Shown here one piece after another: positions 26,772 to 34,717 of a stretch of DNA of 64,000 nucleotides. Under the pieces are notes generated by a model, which did not search any database, was not told where the DNA came from, and was given only the letters and a program-made list of their open reading frames with translations. The position numbers and the translations under genes are program-made. The first letter of the stretch is position 1. Each line of letters opens with the position of its first letter. The DNA is from Curtobacterium sp. MCJR17_055 (lineage in GTDB: Bacteria; Actinomycetota; Actinomycetes; Actinomycetales; Microbacteriaceae), in NCBI RefSeq assembly GCF_003224335.1, contig NZ_QKLF01000006.1:124001-188000 (forward strand), in the 5' to 3' direction.

Positions 26772-26810
26772 GCGCGCGGTTCCCTGACCGCACGGACCGG
26801 GCCGGACGGC

Positions 26811-26852
26811 GGACGGGAGGTCCGTCACCCGCTGGTGACGGACCTCCCGTCC
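26811..26852. terminator. Bidirectional hairpin terminator, GGACGGGAGG family
   Basis: Perfect 18-bp arms, GGACGGGAGGTCCGTCAC (26811-26828) and its complement (26835-26852), with a 6-nt loop. It lies between two convergent genes (stops at 26771 and 26874). Confidence 0.82.
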
Positions 26853-26873
26853 GATTCGTGGTCGCGCGGGGCG

Positions 26874-28172
26874 CTACTCCGCCTTCTGCAGCTGCCAGTG
26901 CTCCGGCTCGCGGTCGCCGTTCGGGCGCACCGGTCGGACGTCGCCGACGATCGGGATCGAGCGCTTCCGCATGAACCAGACGTAGCGGACGAAGAAGTGG
27001 GTCAGCGTCGACATGCGGTTGCCGTTGCCGAGCAGGCTCGTGATGTGCACGAACACCCACGCGGCCCAGGCCACCGGCCCGACCATCGTGATGCCGCCGC
27101 GGAGCTGGGCGACGGCGGCGTTCGTGCCGATCGTCGCCATCGTGCCCTTGTCGAAGTACTTGAAGCGCTCGGTCGGCTTGCCGGCGACCAGTCGCTTGAT
27201 CTGCTCGGCGACGTGCTTGCCGCCCTGCAGCGCCGGCTGGGCGAGCTGGGCGAGGGCATCGTCCTGCGCGGCGATGTCCCCAGCCGAGAAGATGCGGTCG
27301 ACGCCCTTCACGCTGAGGTCGTCGTTCACCTGGATGCGACCGCCGTGCGTCTGCGGCAGGCCCCAGTTGCCGACCTCCTTGTGCGCCGCGACACCGGTCG
27401 CCCAGATGACCTGCGACGCCGGGATGACCTCGCCGCCGGCCAGGCGGACGCCGTCGGGCAGGACCTCCTCGACACCGGCGTTGAGCCGCAGCACGACACC
27501 GCGCTTACGGAGGATCTTGGCCGCGTACCGGCGGAGGCGCGGGGCGAACGGCTTGAGGAGCTCGCCGCTGCGGTGCACGAGCGTGATCGAGATGTTGCCG
27601 CGCTCGATCTCCGGGTAGGCGCCGACGAGCGCCTGGTCGCGGAGCTCCGCGAGCGCACCGGCCATCTCCACGCCGGTGGCACCGCCGCCGACGATGACAA
27701 CGCGGATCTCGTCCGGACCCTGCTTCGCCGCGGCCTGCTCCAGGCGGGTGAAGAGCTCGTCCCGGATGCGCAGGGCCTGGGAGCGGGAGTACATCGAGTA
27801 CGCGTACTCGTAGGCGCCGGGCGTCCCGAAGTAGCTCGTGTTCACGCCGTTGGCCAGGATCAGGTAGTCGTAGTGCAGGTGCTCGCCGTCGGACATCTCG
27901 GCGATGCGCTCGTCGTGCCGGATGCCGGTGAGCAGCCCGTGCCGGAAGTCCGCGTTGGCCTGGCGTGCGCGGAGGCTGCGGAGGAAGTACGTCACGTCGC
28001 CGGCGTTCAACCCGCCGGTCGCCACCTGGTACATGAGGGGCTGGAACATGTTGTAGACGTGCCGGTCGACGAGGGTCACCCGGACCGGTGCGTCCTTGAG
28101 CTCGCGCATCGCGGCGATCCCGGCGAATCCACCGCCGACGACGACGACGTGCGGGCGGGTGTCCTGCGGCAT
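26874..28172 (-). CDS. ndh: Type 2 NADH dehydrogenase
   Basis: Single-subunit, non-proton-pumping NADH:quinone oxidoreductase on the inner face of the membrane, 432 residues. HVVVVGGGFAGIAAMRELKDAPVRVTLVDRH binds FAD; VVIVGGGATGVEMAGALAEL binds NADH; VDRIFSAGDIAAQ is the third dinucleotide motif; AQPALQGGKHVAEQIKRL is the quinone-side AQxAxQ motif typical of NDH-2. The C-terminal amphipathic anchor MVGPVAWAAWVFVHITSLLGNGNRMSTLTHFFVRYVW is present. ATG 28172 has GGAG 7 bp upstream; a GTG at 28205 would add 11 residues. It feeds electrons to the menaquinone pool. Confidence 0.95.
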   Translation of the reverse strand: MPQDTRPHVVVVGGGFAGIAAMRELKDAPVRVTLVDRHVYNMFQPLMYQVATGGLNAGDVTYFLRSLRARQANADFRHGLLTGIRHDERIAEMSDGEHLHYDYLILANGVNTSYFGTPGAYEYAYSMYSRSQALRIRDELFTRLEQAAAKQGPDEIRVVIVGGGATGVEMAGALAELRDQALVGAYPEIERGNISITLVHRSGELLKPFAPRLRRYAAKILRKRGVVLRLNAGVEEVLPDGVRLAGGEVIPASQVIWATGVAAHKEVGNWGLPQTHGGRIQVNDDLSVKGVDRIFSAGDIAAQDDALAQLAQPALQGGKHVAEQIKRLVAGKPTERFKYFDKGTMATIGTNAAVAQLRGGITMVGPVAWAAWVFVHITSLLGNGNRMSTLTHFFVRYVWFMRKRSIPIVGDVRPVRPNGDREPEHWQLQKAE

Positions 28173-28280
28173 GGTGAGCTCCGGGGGTCGTGCGGTCTGG
28201 GCCACCCAGAAGGGTACGCCGATCAGGCAGACCCGCTGTCCACGCTCCGGACAAGAGCCGGGAGGCGCGGATCACCGCCG

Positions 28281-28829
28281 TCAGGCGTCGAACCGCCCGT
28301 AGGTGCTCAGCACGTTCCCCTTGCTCGTCACGGCGTTCGCGACCAGGCGGAGCCGCGTCGGCGGGTCCGTCGGCTCGAACAGCTTCCGACCGTGTCCGGC
28401 GATCGCCGGGTGCACCATCAGCTGCAACTCGTCGAGCACCCCGGCGAAGAGCAGACTCCGGACGAGGGTGACGCTGCCGCACACGGCGATGTCGGCTCCG
28501 TCCCGTCGCTGCAGCTCCCGGACGAACGCCGGCACGTCGCCGGGGATCCGGGTGCTGTTCTCCCACGCCAGGTCGTCGCCGAGGGTGGTCGACGCGACGT
28601 GCTTCTCGATCGGGTTGATCCACTGGCCGAAGGGGTCGTCCGCGTGCGCTGGCCACCACTCGGACCACTCCAGGTAGCTGTTCCGACCGAGCAGCACCGT
28701 GTCGGTGGCCGCCATCCACGCGGTCATCGCGGCACCGAGCTCGTCGTCGAAGCTGTCGTACTGGAACTCGTACGGGTCCTGCACGACGCCGTCGACCGAG
28801 GTGAACAGTCCCGCAGTGACCTTCCGCAT
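28281..28829 (-). CDS. Dihydrofolate reductase-like (RibD C-terminal) protein
   Basis: NADPH-dependent reductase-like protein of 182 residues with the RibD C-terminal/DHFR fold. RKVTAGLFTSVDGVVQDP is the first strand and loop, TDTVLLGRNSYLEWSEWW the cofactor region, DGADIAVCGSVTLVRSLLFAGVLDELQLMVHPAIAGHG the typical second half. Such proteins are common singletons in actinomycetes and their substrates are not known; true folate reduction is unlikely. It is divergent from the hydrolase pair at 28908. Confidence 0.87.
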   Translation of the reverse strand: MRKVTAGLFTSVDGVVQDPYEFQYDSFDDELGAAMTAWMAATDTVLLGRNSYLEWSEWWPAHADDPFGQWINPIEKHVASTTLGDDLAWENSTRIPGDVPAFVRELQRRDGADIAVCGSVTLVRSLLFAGVLDELQLMVHPAIAGHGRKLFEPTDPPTRLRLVANAVTSKGNVLSTYGRFDA

Positions 28830-28907
28830 GTGGGCGAGGGTAGCGCCTGGAGCCCGGCAGCGGAACGGTTCCCAGGCACTGCGGCCCGGTCGGCATAGGG
28901 TCGGGGG

Positions 28908-29696
28908 ATGCGTGCACTGGTGGAGACCGTTCAGGTCGACGGACACCCCGTCCGGCTGCGGACGATGGCGCCGGCCGGTCGGGTGCGGGACTCGTTCGCC
29001 CCCACGGTCGTGCTCGTGCACGGCATCGGGATGTCGCACCGGTCCTTCCACCGGGTGCAGACGGCGCTGTCCCGGACGCACCGGACCGTGTCGGTCGACC
29101 TGCCCGGGTTCGGCGGGTTGCCGTACGGCCGCCGTCGGTTCGAGGAGCACGAGTACGCCGACCTCGTCGTGCGCGCGGTCACCGCCCGTGGAGCGGAGGA
29201 CGTCGTCGTCCTGGGACAGTCGATGGGCACGCAGATCGCCGTCGAGGCCGCCCTCCGTCACCCCGACGTCGTCAGCTCCGTCGTCCTCGTCGGTCCGGTC
29301 GTCGACGACCGCCGCCGCTCCCTCGTCCGGCTCGCCGCCGCACTCGGCGTGGACGTCCTGCTCGAGGGCGCCCGGATGAACGCGATCGTCCTCTCCGACT
29401 ACCTCCGGAGCATGCCCCAGTACCTCCGCGAACTCCGGCCGATGCGGGATTTCCGGATGACCGACGGCGTCCGGGCCCTGACCGTCCCGGTGCTCGTCAT
29501 CCGCGGTGCACAGGACCCCGTCGCGAAGCACGACTGGGCCGTGCGGCTCGCGGAGACCGCGGTGCGCGGTGCACTCGTCGAACTGCCCGGGCCGCACCAC
29601 GTGCAGGAACACCAGCCGGTCGCCGTCGCCCGACTGGTGGACGAGTTCCGTCGGGTCCAGACGCTCGAGTCGGCGCGCGACGGAGTCGTGCTGTGA
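28908..29696 (+). CDS. Alpha/beta-hydrolase
   Basis: Serine hydrolase of 262 residues. VVLVHGIGMSHRSFHRV is the oxyanion region, VVLGQSMGTQIAVEAALRHP the nucleophile elbow (Ser in GQSMG), VIRGAQDPVAKHDW the acid site and ELPGPHHVQEHQP the His site. It is cytoplasmic. The stop overlaps the GTG of the next hydrolase gene (GTGA), so the two are made together and probably act in sequence or as partners on one substrate. Confidence 0.87.
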   Translation: MRALVETVQVDGHPVRLRTMAPAGRVRDSFAPTVVLVHGIGMSHRSFHRVQTALSRTHRTVSVDLPGFGGLPYGRRRFEEHEYADLVVRAVTARGAEDVVVLGQSMGTQIAVEAALRHPDVVSSVVLVGPVVDDRRRSLVRLAAALGVDVLLEGARMNAIVLSDYLRSMPQYLRELRPMRDFRMTDGVRALTVPVLVIRGAQDPVAKHDWAVRLAETAVRGALVELPGPHHVQEHQPVAVARLVDEFRRVQTLESARDGVVL

Positions 29697-30427
29697 CCGG
29701 CCCGGCCCCGCACCAGGGTGCGCCGACCGACGTGTCCGCCGGTGGGCCTCCCGTCCGGGTCGGCCTCCTCCGACGCGTGCGGTGGGCATTGCTCGACTGG
29801 CTCTACGCCGCGGTGTGGCAGGTCCGGAGCCTCGGCCCGACCACCGCCGACGACTACCGGACCGGCGACCGGCAGGCCGTCGTCGTCATCCCGGGCGTGT
29901 ACGAGACGTGGCACTTCATGCGCCCCCTGATGGACGTCCTGCACGACCGCGGCCACCCCGTGCACGTGCTCACCGACCTGCGCCACAACGTCCGACCCGT
30001 CCCGGTGTCGGCGGAGGCGGTCATGGCGTACCTCGACGAACACGACCTGCAGCACGTCCTCGTCCTCGCGCACAGCAAGGGCGGGCTGATCGGGAAGTAC
30101 GCGATGACCCGACTCGATCCGCATGGGCGGATCGACCGCATGGTCGCCGTGTCGACGCCGTTCGCCGGCTCGAAGTACGCGGTGCTCGCGCCCGTGCGGC
30201 ACCTCCGGGTCTTCCGGGCTGCGGACCCGGTGCTCGCCGGGCTGGCGCGTGAGCTGGACGCGAACAGCCGCATCACCTCGGTGTACGGGGTGTACGACAC
30301 GCTCATCCCCGGTGGGTGTGAGCTCGCCGGCGCGGAGAACGTGCGGCTCGAACTCGGCGGGCACTTCCGGATCCTCGCCGACCGGCGGACGGCGGTCGCG
30401 GTGTTGCGCGCGGCGGACGGCGACTGA
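29693..30427 (+). CDS. Lipase-like alpha/beta-hydrolase
   Basis: Second hydrolase of the pair, 244 residues. VVVIPGVYETWHFMRPLMDVLHDRGHPVHVL matches the lipase/PGAP1-like group, VLVLAHSKGGLIGKYAM the nucleophile elbow (Ser in HSKGG), VYGVYDTLIPGG the acid and LELGGHFRILAD the His. The absence of a signal peptide and the translational coupling to the preceding hydrolase suggest a cytoplasmic two-enzyme step. The substrate is not known. Confidence 0.85.
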   Translation: MTGPAPHQGAPTDVSAGGPPVRVGLLRRVRWALLDWLYAAVWQVRSLGPTTADDYRTGDRQAVVVIPGVYETWHFMRPLMDVLHDRGHPVHVLTDLRHNVRPVPVSAEAVMAYLDEHDLQHVLVLAHSKGGLIGKYAMTRLDPHGRIDRMVAVSTPFAGSKYAVLAPVRHLRVFRAADPVLAGLARELDANSRITSVYGVYDTLIPGGCELAGAENVRLELGGHFRILADRRTAVAVLRAADGD

Positions 30428-30484
30428 GCGGGCGACCTCCTCGGTCCCGCGGCGTCCGGTCCCGCGGTGTGCTGCTCCCGCTGG

Positions 30485-30588
30485 CCACTCCTCCGGGCCC
30501 CACTCCTCCGGGCTCCACTCCTGCGGTGGCCCGTTCGTCCGGCGCCCACTCCTCCGGTGCCCACTCCCCCGGGGCCCGTTCGTCAGCG
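30485..30588. repeat. 15-bp degenerate tandem repeat, seven units
   Basis: Units such as CCACTCCTCCGGGCC, CCACTCCTCCGGGCT and CCACTCCTGCGGTGG run head to tail from 30485 to 30588; the unit CCCGTTCG(T)C variant recurs in register. The last unit overlaps the stop codon of the LacI-type gene (30585-30583). The 15-bp period is five codons, unlike the 17-bp repeat at 23853. The 155-bp gap between convergent genes holds nothing else clear. Confidence 0.85.
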
Positions 30589-31590
30589 CGTCGCGACGCT
30601 CGCGCGCTCCACGATCCGGTGCGGCACGACGACCGTCCGGACCGGTGCCTCCCGGTCGGCGATCCGCCGCTCCAGCAGGTCGAGGGCGGCGTCCGCGAAG
30701 GCCCGACGGTCGAACGACACCGTGGTGAGCGCGGGGATCGCGAACGCGGCCTGGTCGACGTCGTCGAACCCGACGACACTCACCTGCTCGGGAACCCGCA
30801 CACCCCGAGCTGCGAGGACGTGCAGCACGCCGAACGCGATGGAGTCCGTGAACGCGAACACGGCGTCGGGCAGGGGGTTCCCGTCGAGCCAGGTGGCGAA
30901 GGCGGTGGCGGCGGCCGCGGTGGTCCACTCGGGGAGCGGGACCCGGAGCGCCGGGTCCACGTGCAGGTCTGCGCTGCCGACCGCGTCGTCGTGGCCGAGC
31001 TGCCGCAGCCGCGCCGTCGCGGTGACCCCGTCACGCCGTGGTGCCCCGACCACGGCGATGCGCCGGTGCCCTCGGTCGAGGAGCATCGTCGTGACCTCCC
31101 GGGCCGCTGCTCGGCTGTCCACGTGCACCTGGTCGACCTGCTCGGGCTCGACCTCGCCGATGACGACCGTCGGCGGCAACCCCTCGGTGTTCGCGAGGGT
31201 GCTCGCGCTGAGCGACACCGGGTTGAGCACGAGTCCGTCCACCAGGTGCGCCCGCGCGCGCGACACCAGTTCGCGCTCCCGTTCCGGGTCGTCGGCGGTC
31301 TGCTCCAACTGCACGACGAGCCCTCGGTCGTGCGCGAGTTCGACGAACCACCGCGCGAGGTCCGCCGAGTACGCGCTCGCGAGCTCCGGCAGCGTCAGGG
31401 CGATGGCGCCGGTCCGGCCGTTGCGGAGGCCACGGGCGGAGAGGTTCGGCACGTACGCCAGTTCGGCGACCGCGGCCTCCACCCGGGCCCGCGTCTCCGG
31501 GCGCACGACGACACCGCCGTTGACGACGTTGGACACCGTCTTCGGCGACACCCCCGCGAGGGCGGCCACGTCCCGCACGGTCGCTCGCAT
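30583..31590 (-). CDS. LacI-family transcriptional regulator
   Basis: Repressor of 335 residues, complete. ATVRDVAALAGVSPKTVSNVVNGGVVVRPETRARV is the helix-turn-helix; the hinge LSARGLRNGRTG and the two-lobed sugar domain follow. It lies 21 bp downstream of the GH10 gene in the same direction, so it is probably co-transcribed with the xylanase and feeds back on its promoter. Its last codons abut a 15-bp tandem repeat. Confidence 0.93.
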   Translation of the reverse strand: MRATVRDVAALAGVSPKTVSNVVNGGVVVRPETRARVEAAVAELAYVPNLSARGLRNGRTGAIALTLPELASAYSADLARWFVELAHDRGLVVQLEQTADDPERERELVSRARAHLVDGLVLNPVSLSASTLANTEGLPPTVVIGEVEPEQVDQVHVDSRAAAREVTTMLLDRGHRRIAVVGAPRRDGVTATARLRQLGHDDAVGSADLHVDPALRVPLPEWTTAAAATAFATWLDGNPLPDAVFAFTDSIAFGVLHVLAARGVRVPEQVSVVGFDDVDQAAFAIPALTTVSFDRRAFADAALDLLERRIADREAPVRTVVVPHRIVERASVATR

Positions 31591-31611
31591 GACAGCACCG
31601 TAGCGCGGCCG

Positions 31612-32844
31612 TCAGCCGGCGGCGCGGACCCGCACCTGCGCCGGGCCGTCGTCGCCGACGGTGACGGTGGTCTCCTGTGCCCCGACGCGGACGGCGTACT
31701 CGCCGCGGAACCCGCGGAACACCACCCGCCCGGCGTCGTCGGTGCGCAGGGTGGTCGGCGGTGTCCACCACTCGTCCTTCACCAGCCGACGGAGGGCGTC
31801 GTAGGACGGCTTCGGGGTGCCGTCGGCCCGGACGAGCCCGATCGGTGCGCCCAGCCACGCCCCCTCGTCCGTGATGCCCCAGTAGGTGATCGCCTCGACG
31901 GCCGGGTGCCCGACCAGGCTGCGGTAGTGCCGTTCGAGTTCGTCCGCCTGACGTGCCTCGCCCTCGGGCGTCGACGGCCACGAGCCGACCACGTGGTCGT
32001 TGAGGTCGACGATGTGCGCGGGCATGAGCTCGCCGGACACGAGTGACGTCTCGGTCAGGTGCAGCGGCAGGCCGTACCGGGCGAACCGGTCGACCATCGC
32101 GAGCATGGTGTCCTCACCCCAGTAGCCCTGGTGCATGTGGGTCTGCAGCCCGATCGCGTCGATGCGGATACCGGCCTCGAGGACGCCCTCGATCAGGCAC
32201 TCGTAGGCGTCCGAGAGGTCGAAGTCGTTGAGCAGCAGCGTGACGGCGGGGTTCGTGGTGCGGGCCTCCTCGACGGCCATCCGGATCATCGCCAGGCGGC
32301 CGCGTGCCAGTGCGAGCGGCGTGATCGCGTTGTCGCCGTTCGCGAAGTGCGGCATGATCACGACCTCGTTGATCGCGTCCCACGTGTCCACCAGCCCGGC
32401 GAAGTCGCTGACCTCCCGGCGGATCCGCTCGCGCTGCAGGCGCTCGACCTCGTCGTTCCCCAGGCCGAGCAGCCAGTCCGGTTGCACGGTGTGCCAGACG
32501 AGGGGATGTCCCTTCGTCGCGACGCCCCGGTCGCGGAACCACCCGGCGGTGCGCCGGAGTCGTCCGGTGTCCGGCTGCCCGCGCTCCGGCTCGAACCGGC
32601 CCCAGTAGAACGGCAGGGTCGCGGTGTTGAAGACGTCGAGCCACAGGTCCGCGAGCTCCGGCGTCCCGACGTCCGGCTCGCCGTTCGCCAGCCCGACGAA
32701 GTCGAAGCCGATGTTGCCGAAGCCGAACGCGTGCCGCCGCTGCTCGACTCGGACGTCGGCGTCCGCGACGGGAGTGCCGTCCGCGTCGGTGACGGTGACG
32801 ACCGCCTCGCCGGTCCGGTGTGCTGTGTCCTGGTGCGTCGCCAT
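31612..32844 (-). CDS. GH10 endo-beta-1,4-xylanase, no signal peptide
   Basis: Retaining xylanase of 410 residues. RRHAFGFGNIGFDFVG opens the barrel, KGHPLVWHTVQPDWL is the conserved loop of the glycone subsites, WDAINEV carries the acid/base Glu160, and LHLTETSL the nucleophile Glu265; EAITYWGITDEGAWLG closes the barrel. A beta-rich segment (TTLRTDDAGRVVFRGFRGEYAVRVG) follows as a small C-terminal domain. No signal peptide precedes the domain, so it probably hydrolyses short xylo-oligosaccharides inside the cell. The ATG at 32844 has GGGAGG just upstream. It is co-directional with a LacI gene. Confidence 0.93.
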   Translation of the reverse strand: MATHQDTAHRTGEAVVTVTDADGTPVADADVRVEQRRHAFGFGNIGFDFVGLANGEPDVGTPELADLWLDVFNTATLPFYWGRFEPERGQPDTGRLRRTAGWFRDRGVATKGHPLVWHTVQPDWLLGLGNDEVERLQRERIRREVSDFAGLVDTWDAINEVVIMPHFANGDNAITPLALARGRLAMIRMAVEEARTTNPAVTLLLNDFDLSDAYECLIEGVLEAGIRIDAIGLQTHMHQGYWGEDTMLAMVDRFARYGLPLHLTETSLVSGELMPAHIVDLNDHVVGSWPSTPEGEARQADELERHYRSLVGHPAVEAITYWGITDEGAWLGAPIGLVRADGTPKPSYDALRRLVKDEWWTPPTTLRTDDAGRVVFRGFRGEYAVRVGAQETTVTVGDDGPAQVRVRAAG

Positions 32845-32861
32845 CGACGGCCTCCCGATTT

Positions 32862-32876
32862 GTTGTGAGCGGCAAC
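32862..32876. promoter_or_regulatory. Possible LacI operator upstream of xylanase
   Basis: GTTG (32862-32865) and CAAC (32873-32876) flank TGAGCGG; the TTGTGAGCG half resembles the half-site of lac-type operators. It lies between a -10-like TGATAC (reverse strand, 32883-32878) and the gene. Only one half is convincing. Confidence 0.4.
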
Positions 32877-33089
32877 GTATCAGGTCCGGCTCGCGGACTC
32901 GAGGGGTGTGTGCGACGTCGTCGCCCGTCCGCGGGACGCCTCCGTCTGCCGGCGGCGCCGCCCACCAGGTGTGACGCCGCTGTCGAGGCGAGACGCCGCT
33001 GGCCAGGCGGGACACCGCCGGAAGTGGCGGCGTCTCGCGGGTGGGGCGGCGTCGTGCACGGACGCCGGCGTCTCGCGCGTCAGGACACC

Positions 33090-33131
33090 GGACGGGAGGC
33101 GCGGCTCGGTCGGGCACCGAGTCTCCCGTCC
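33090..33131. terminator. GGACGGGAGG-family hairpin in repeat copy 1
   Basis: Left arm begins GGACGGGAG at 33090 and pairs with CTCCCGTCC ending at 33131; the inner TCGGT/ACCGA also pairs. It is located within a gene-free repeat, not directly after a stop codon. Confidence 0.6.
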
Positions 33132-33289
33132 TGCGCGCGGGCGGAGGCGGGACGCCGCCGTCTGCCGACGGACGCCGCTGCCGACGCGAGACCCCCCTGG
33201 CCAGGCGAGACGCCGCCGGAAGTGGCGGCGTCTCGCGGGCGGGGCGGCGTCGTGCGCAGACGCCGGTGTCTCGCGCGCCGAGGATGCCG

Positions 33290-33331
33290 GGACGGGAGGC
33301 GCGGCTCGGTCGGGCACCGGGCCTCCTGTCC
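33290..33331. terminator. GGACGGGAGG-family hairpin in repeat copy 2
   Basis: Same structure exactly 200 bp after the previous one, GGACGGGAGG to CCTCCTGTCC, with one mismatch in the outer stem. Confidence 0.6.
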
Positions 33332-33485
33332 AGCGCGCGGGGCGGGGGCGAGACACCCCCGTCTGCCGACGACGCCGCCGACCAGGCGAGACACCGCGGG
33401 ATACGGCGGCGTCCTCCGTGCCCGGGGCGTCTTCCGCGCCCGGGGTCTCACACACTCGGCGGCGTCCCGCGCGCCGGGTGCCGTC

Positions 33486-34517
33486 TCACGCGCCGGGCGG
33501 TGGCGCGGTGCTCGCACGCACCACGAGCGACGCCGGCAGCTGCACGTGCGCGGGGACGTCCCGCCCGCCGAGGAGCTCGAGGAGCATCCGGAGGGCCTCG
33601 GCGCCGAGGTCGTGCAGCGGCTGGGCGACGGTCGTCAGCGGGGGAGCGGCGTTCGCGGCCTGCGGCACGTCGTCGAAGCCCACCACCGAGAGGTCCTGCG
33701 GCACCCGGAGTCCGAGTTCGCCCGCCACCTGGAGCACCCCGATCGCGGAGCTGTCGTTCGCGGCGAACACCGCCGTGGGGCGGTTGTGCCGGGAGAGCAG
33801 CTCGCGGGCGACCTCGGCGCTGACCGTGGTCTGGTAGTCGCCGACGCACACCAGGTCCGGGTCGAACGGGATGCCCGCGGCCTCGAGCGACTGCCGGTAG
33901 CCGATCTCGCGGAGTTCGGCCGACGCCAGGTCCGCGCGACCCCGGATGTGTGCGATCCGGCGGTGTCCGAGGCCGATGAGGTGCTCGGTCGCCGCTCGGG
34001 CCCCGCCGATGTTGTCCGAGTCGATGGCCGCGTGGCCCTCGGGTCCGGTGTGCGGGTCGATCGAGACGACGGGGATCGGCGTGCTCGCCATGAGCGTGGT
34101 CGGCGTGACGACGATCGCGCCGTCGATCAGGGTGCCGGCGAGGCGGGAGAGCGACCGGCGCTCCCAGCCGGGCCGGGCCTCCCCGCTGACGAGTCCGGCG
34201 TAGGCGAGCAGTTCGTAGCCGGTGCCGTCGGCGGCCGACGAGATGCCCTTGAGGAGCTCGGTGGAGAACGGCTCGAACTCCGTGACGAGGATGCCGATGA
34301 CGTCGGTGCGGCTGCGCCGGAGGCTCCGGGCGACGAGGGAGCTCTCGTACCCGAGTGACTCGATCACGGCGAGCACCCGCTGCGAGGTGGCGGCGGCGAC
34401 ACCGTCGCGCCCGTTGATGACCTTCGAGACGGTCGGCACCGAGACGCCGGCGGCTCGCGCGACATCGCTGATGGTGGTCCGCCCCGGGAGGGGAGCAGGA
34501 CGGGCGATGGCATCCAC
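33486..34517 (-). CDS. LacI-family transcriptional regulator
   Basis: Repressor of 343 residues from GTG 34517. RTTISDVARAAGVSVPTVSKVINGRDGVAAATSQRV is the helix-turn-helix, starting near residue 14; hinge SLVARSLRRSRTDVIG and the sugar-binding domain follow, with SVVGFDDVPQAANAAPPLTTV as the usual C-terminal signature. An alternative GTG at 34541 would add 8 residues. It is divergent from the binding-protein/permease/GH3 operon, whose promoter carries an inverted repeat at 34617-34636, the expected target of this protein. Confidence 0.92.
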   Translation of the reverse strand: MDAIARPAPLPGRTTISDVARAAGVSVPTVSKVINGRDGVAAATSQRVLAVIESLGYESSLVARSLRRSRTDVIGILVTEFEPFSTELLKGISSAADGTGYELLAYAGLVSGEARPGWERRSLSRLAGTLIDGAIVVTPTTLMASTPIPVVSIDPHTGPEGHAAIDSDNIGGARAATEHLIGLGHRRIAHIRGRADLASAELREIGYRQSLEAAGIPFDPDLVCVGDYQTTVSAEVARELLSRHNRPTAVFAANDSSAIGVLQVAGELGLRVPQDLSVVGFDDVPQAANAAPPLTTVAQPLHDLGAEALRMLLELLGGRDVPAHVQLPASLVVRASTAPPPGA

Positions 34518-34616
34518 GTCGACACCGTACTCGTCCACGGGCTCCGTCCGGCACGCCACGACCGAGTCCGTGGCATGGAGCGCGACATCGGCCGTCCATA
34601 CCGCGCACCGGACAGA

Positions 34617-34664
34617 AATCGTTATCGAAATCGATTGACAGCCGTTCCGGCGGCCGTGCATGCT
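34617..34664 (+). promoter_or_regulatory. Promoter and LacI operator of the GH3 transporter operon
   Basis: A 20-bp imperfect palindrome with arms AATCGTTATC (34617-34626) and GAAATCGATT (34627-34636), 8 of 10 pairs matching, is rich in the CG-centred half-sites that LacI proteins prefer. It overlaps the -35 box TTGACA (34635-34640); a weak -10, CATGCT (34659-34664), follows after 18 bp. The binding-protein ATG is at 34718. Confidence 0.72.
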
Positions 34665-34717
34665 CTCCCTGCGGCCTCGCGGTCGCATGTCAACGACGAC
34701 TACCGAGGGACTCCACA

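Larger units (their letters stand above)
32944..33480. repeat. Three tandem copies of an approximately 200-bp GC-rich repeat
   Basis: The gap between the xylanase and the next LacI gene holds no credible gene but has three related copies, opening with GTCTGCCG(A/G)C at 32944, 33160 and 33361. Copies 1 and 2 share, in order, a CCAGGCG(A/G)GAC segment, a hairpin with loop GGAAGT (stem near 33011-33036 and 33209-33234), GGGGCGGCGTCGTGC, TCTCGCGCG and a GGACGGGAGG hairpin (33090 and 33290). Copy 3 keeps the first half with hairpin 33390-33413 and then diverges. The origin is unknown. Confidence 0.85.

Noticed and set aside
30485..30588. A CRISPR array
   Set aside because: The 15-bp units are contiguous with no unique spacers and no cas genes lie nearby.
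32944..33480. A protein-coding gene in the gap
   Set aside because: Frames of 190 codons or more are open on both strands but consist of Arg/Gly/Ala/Thr repeats that follow the DNA repeat, with no start signal and no family pattern.
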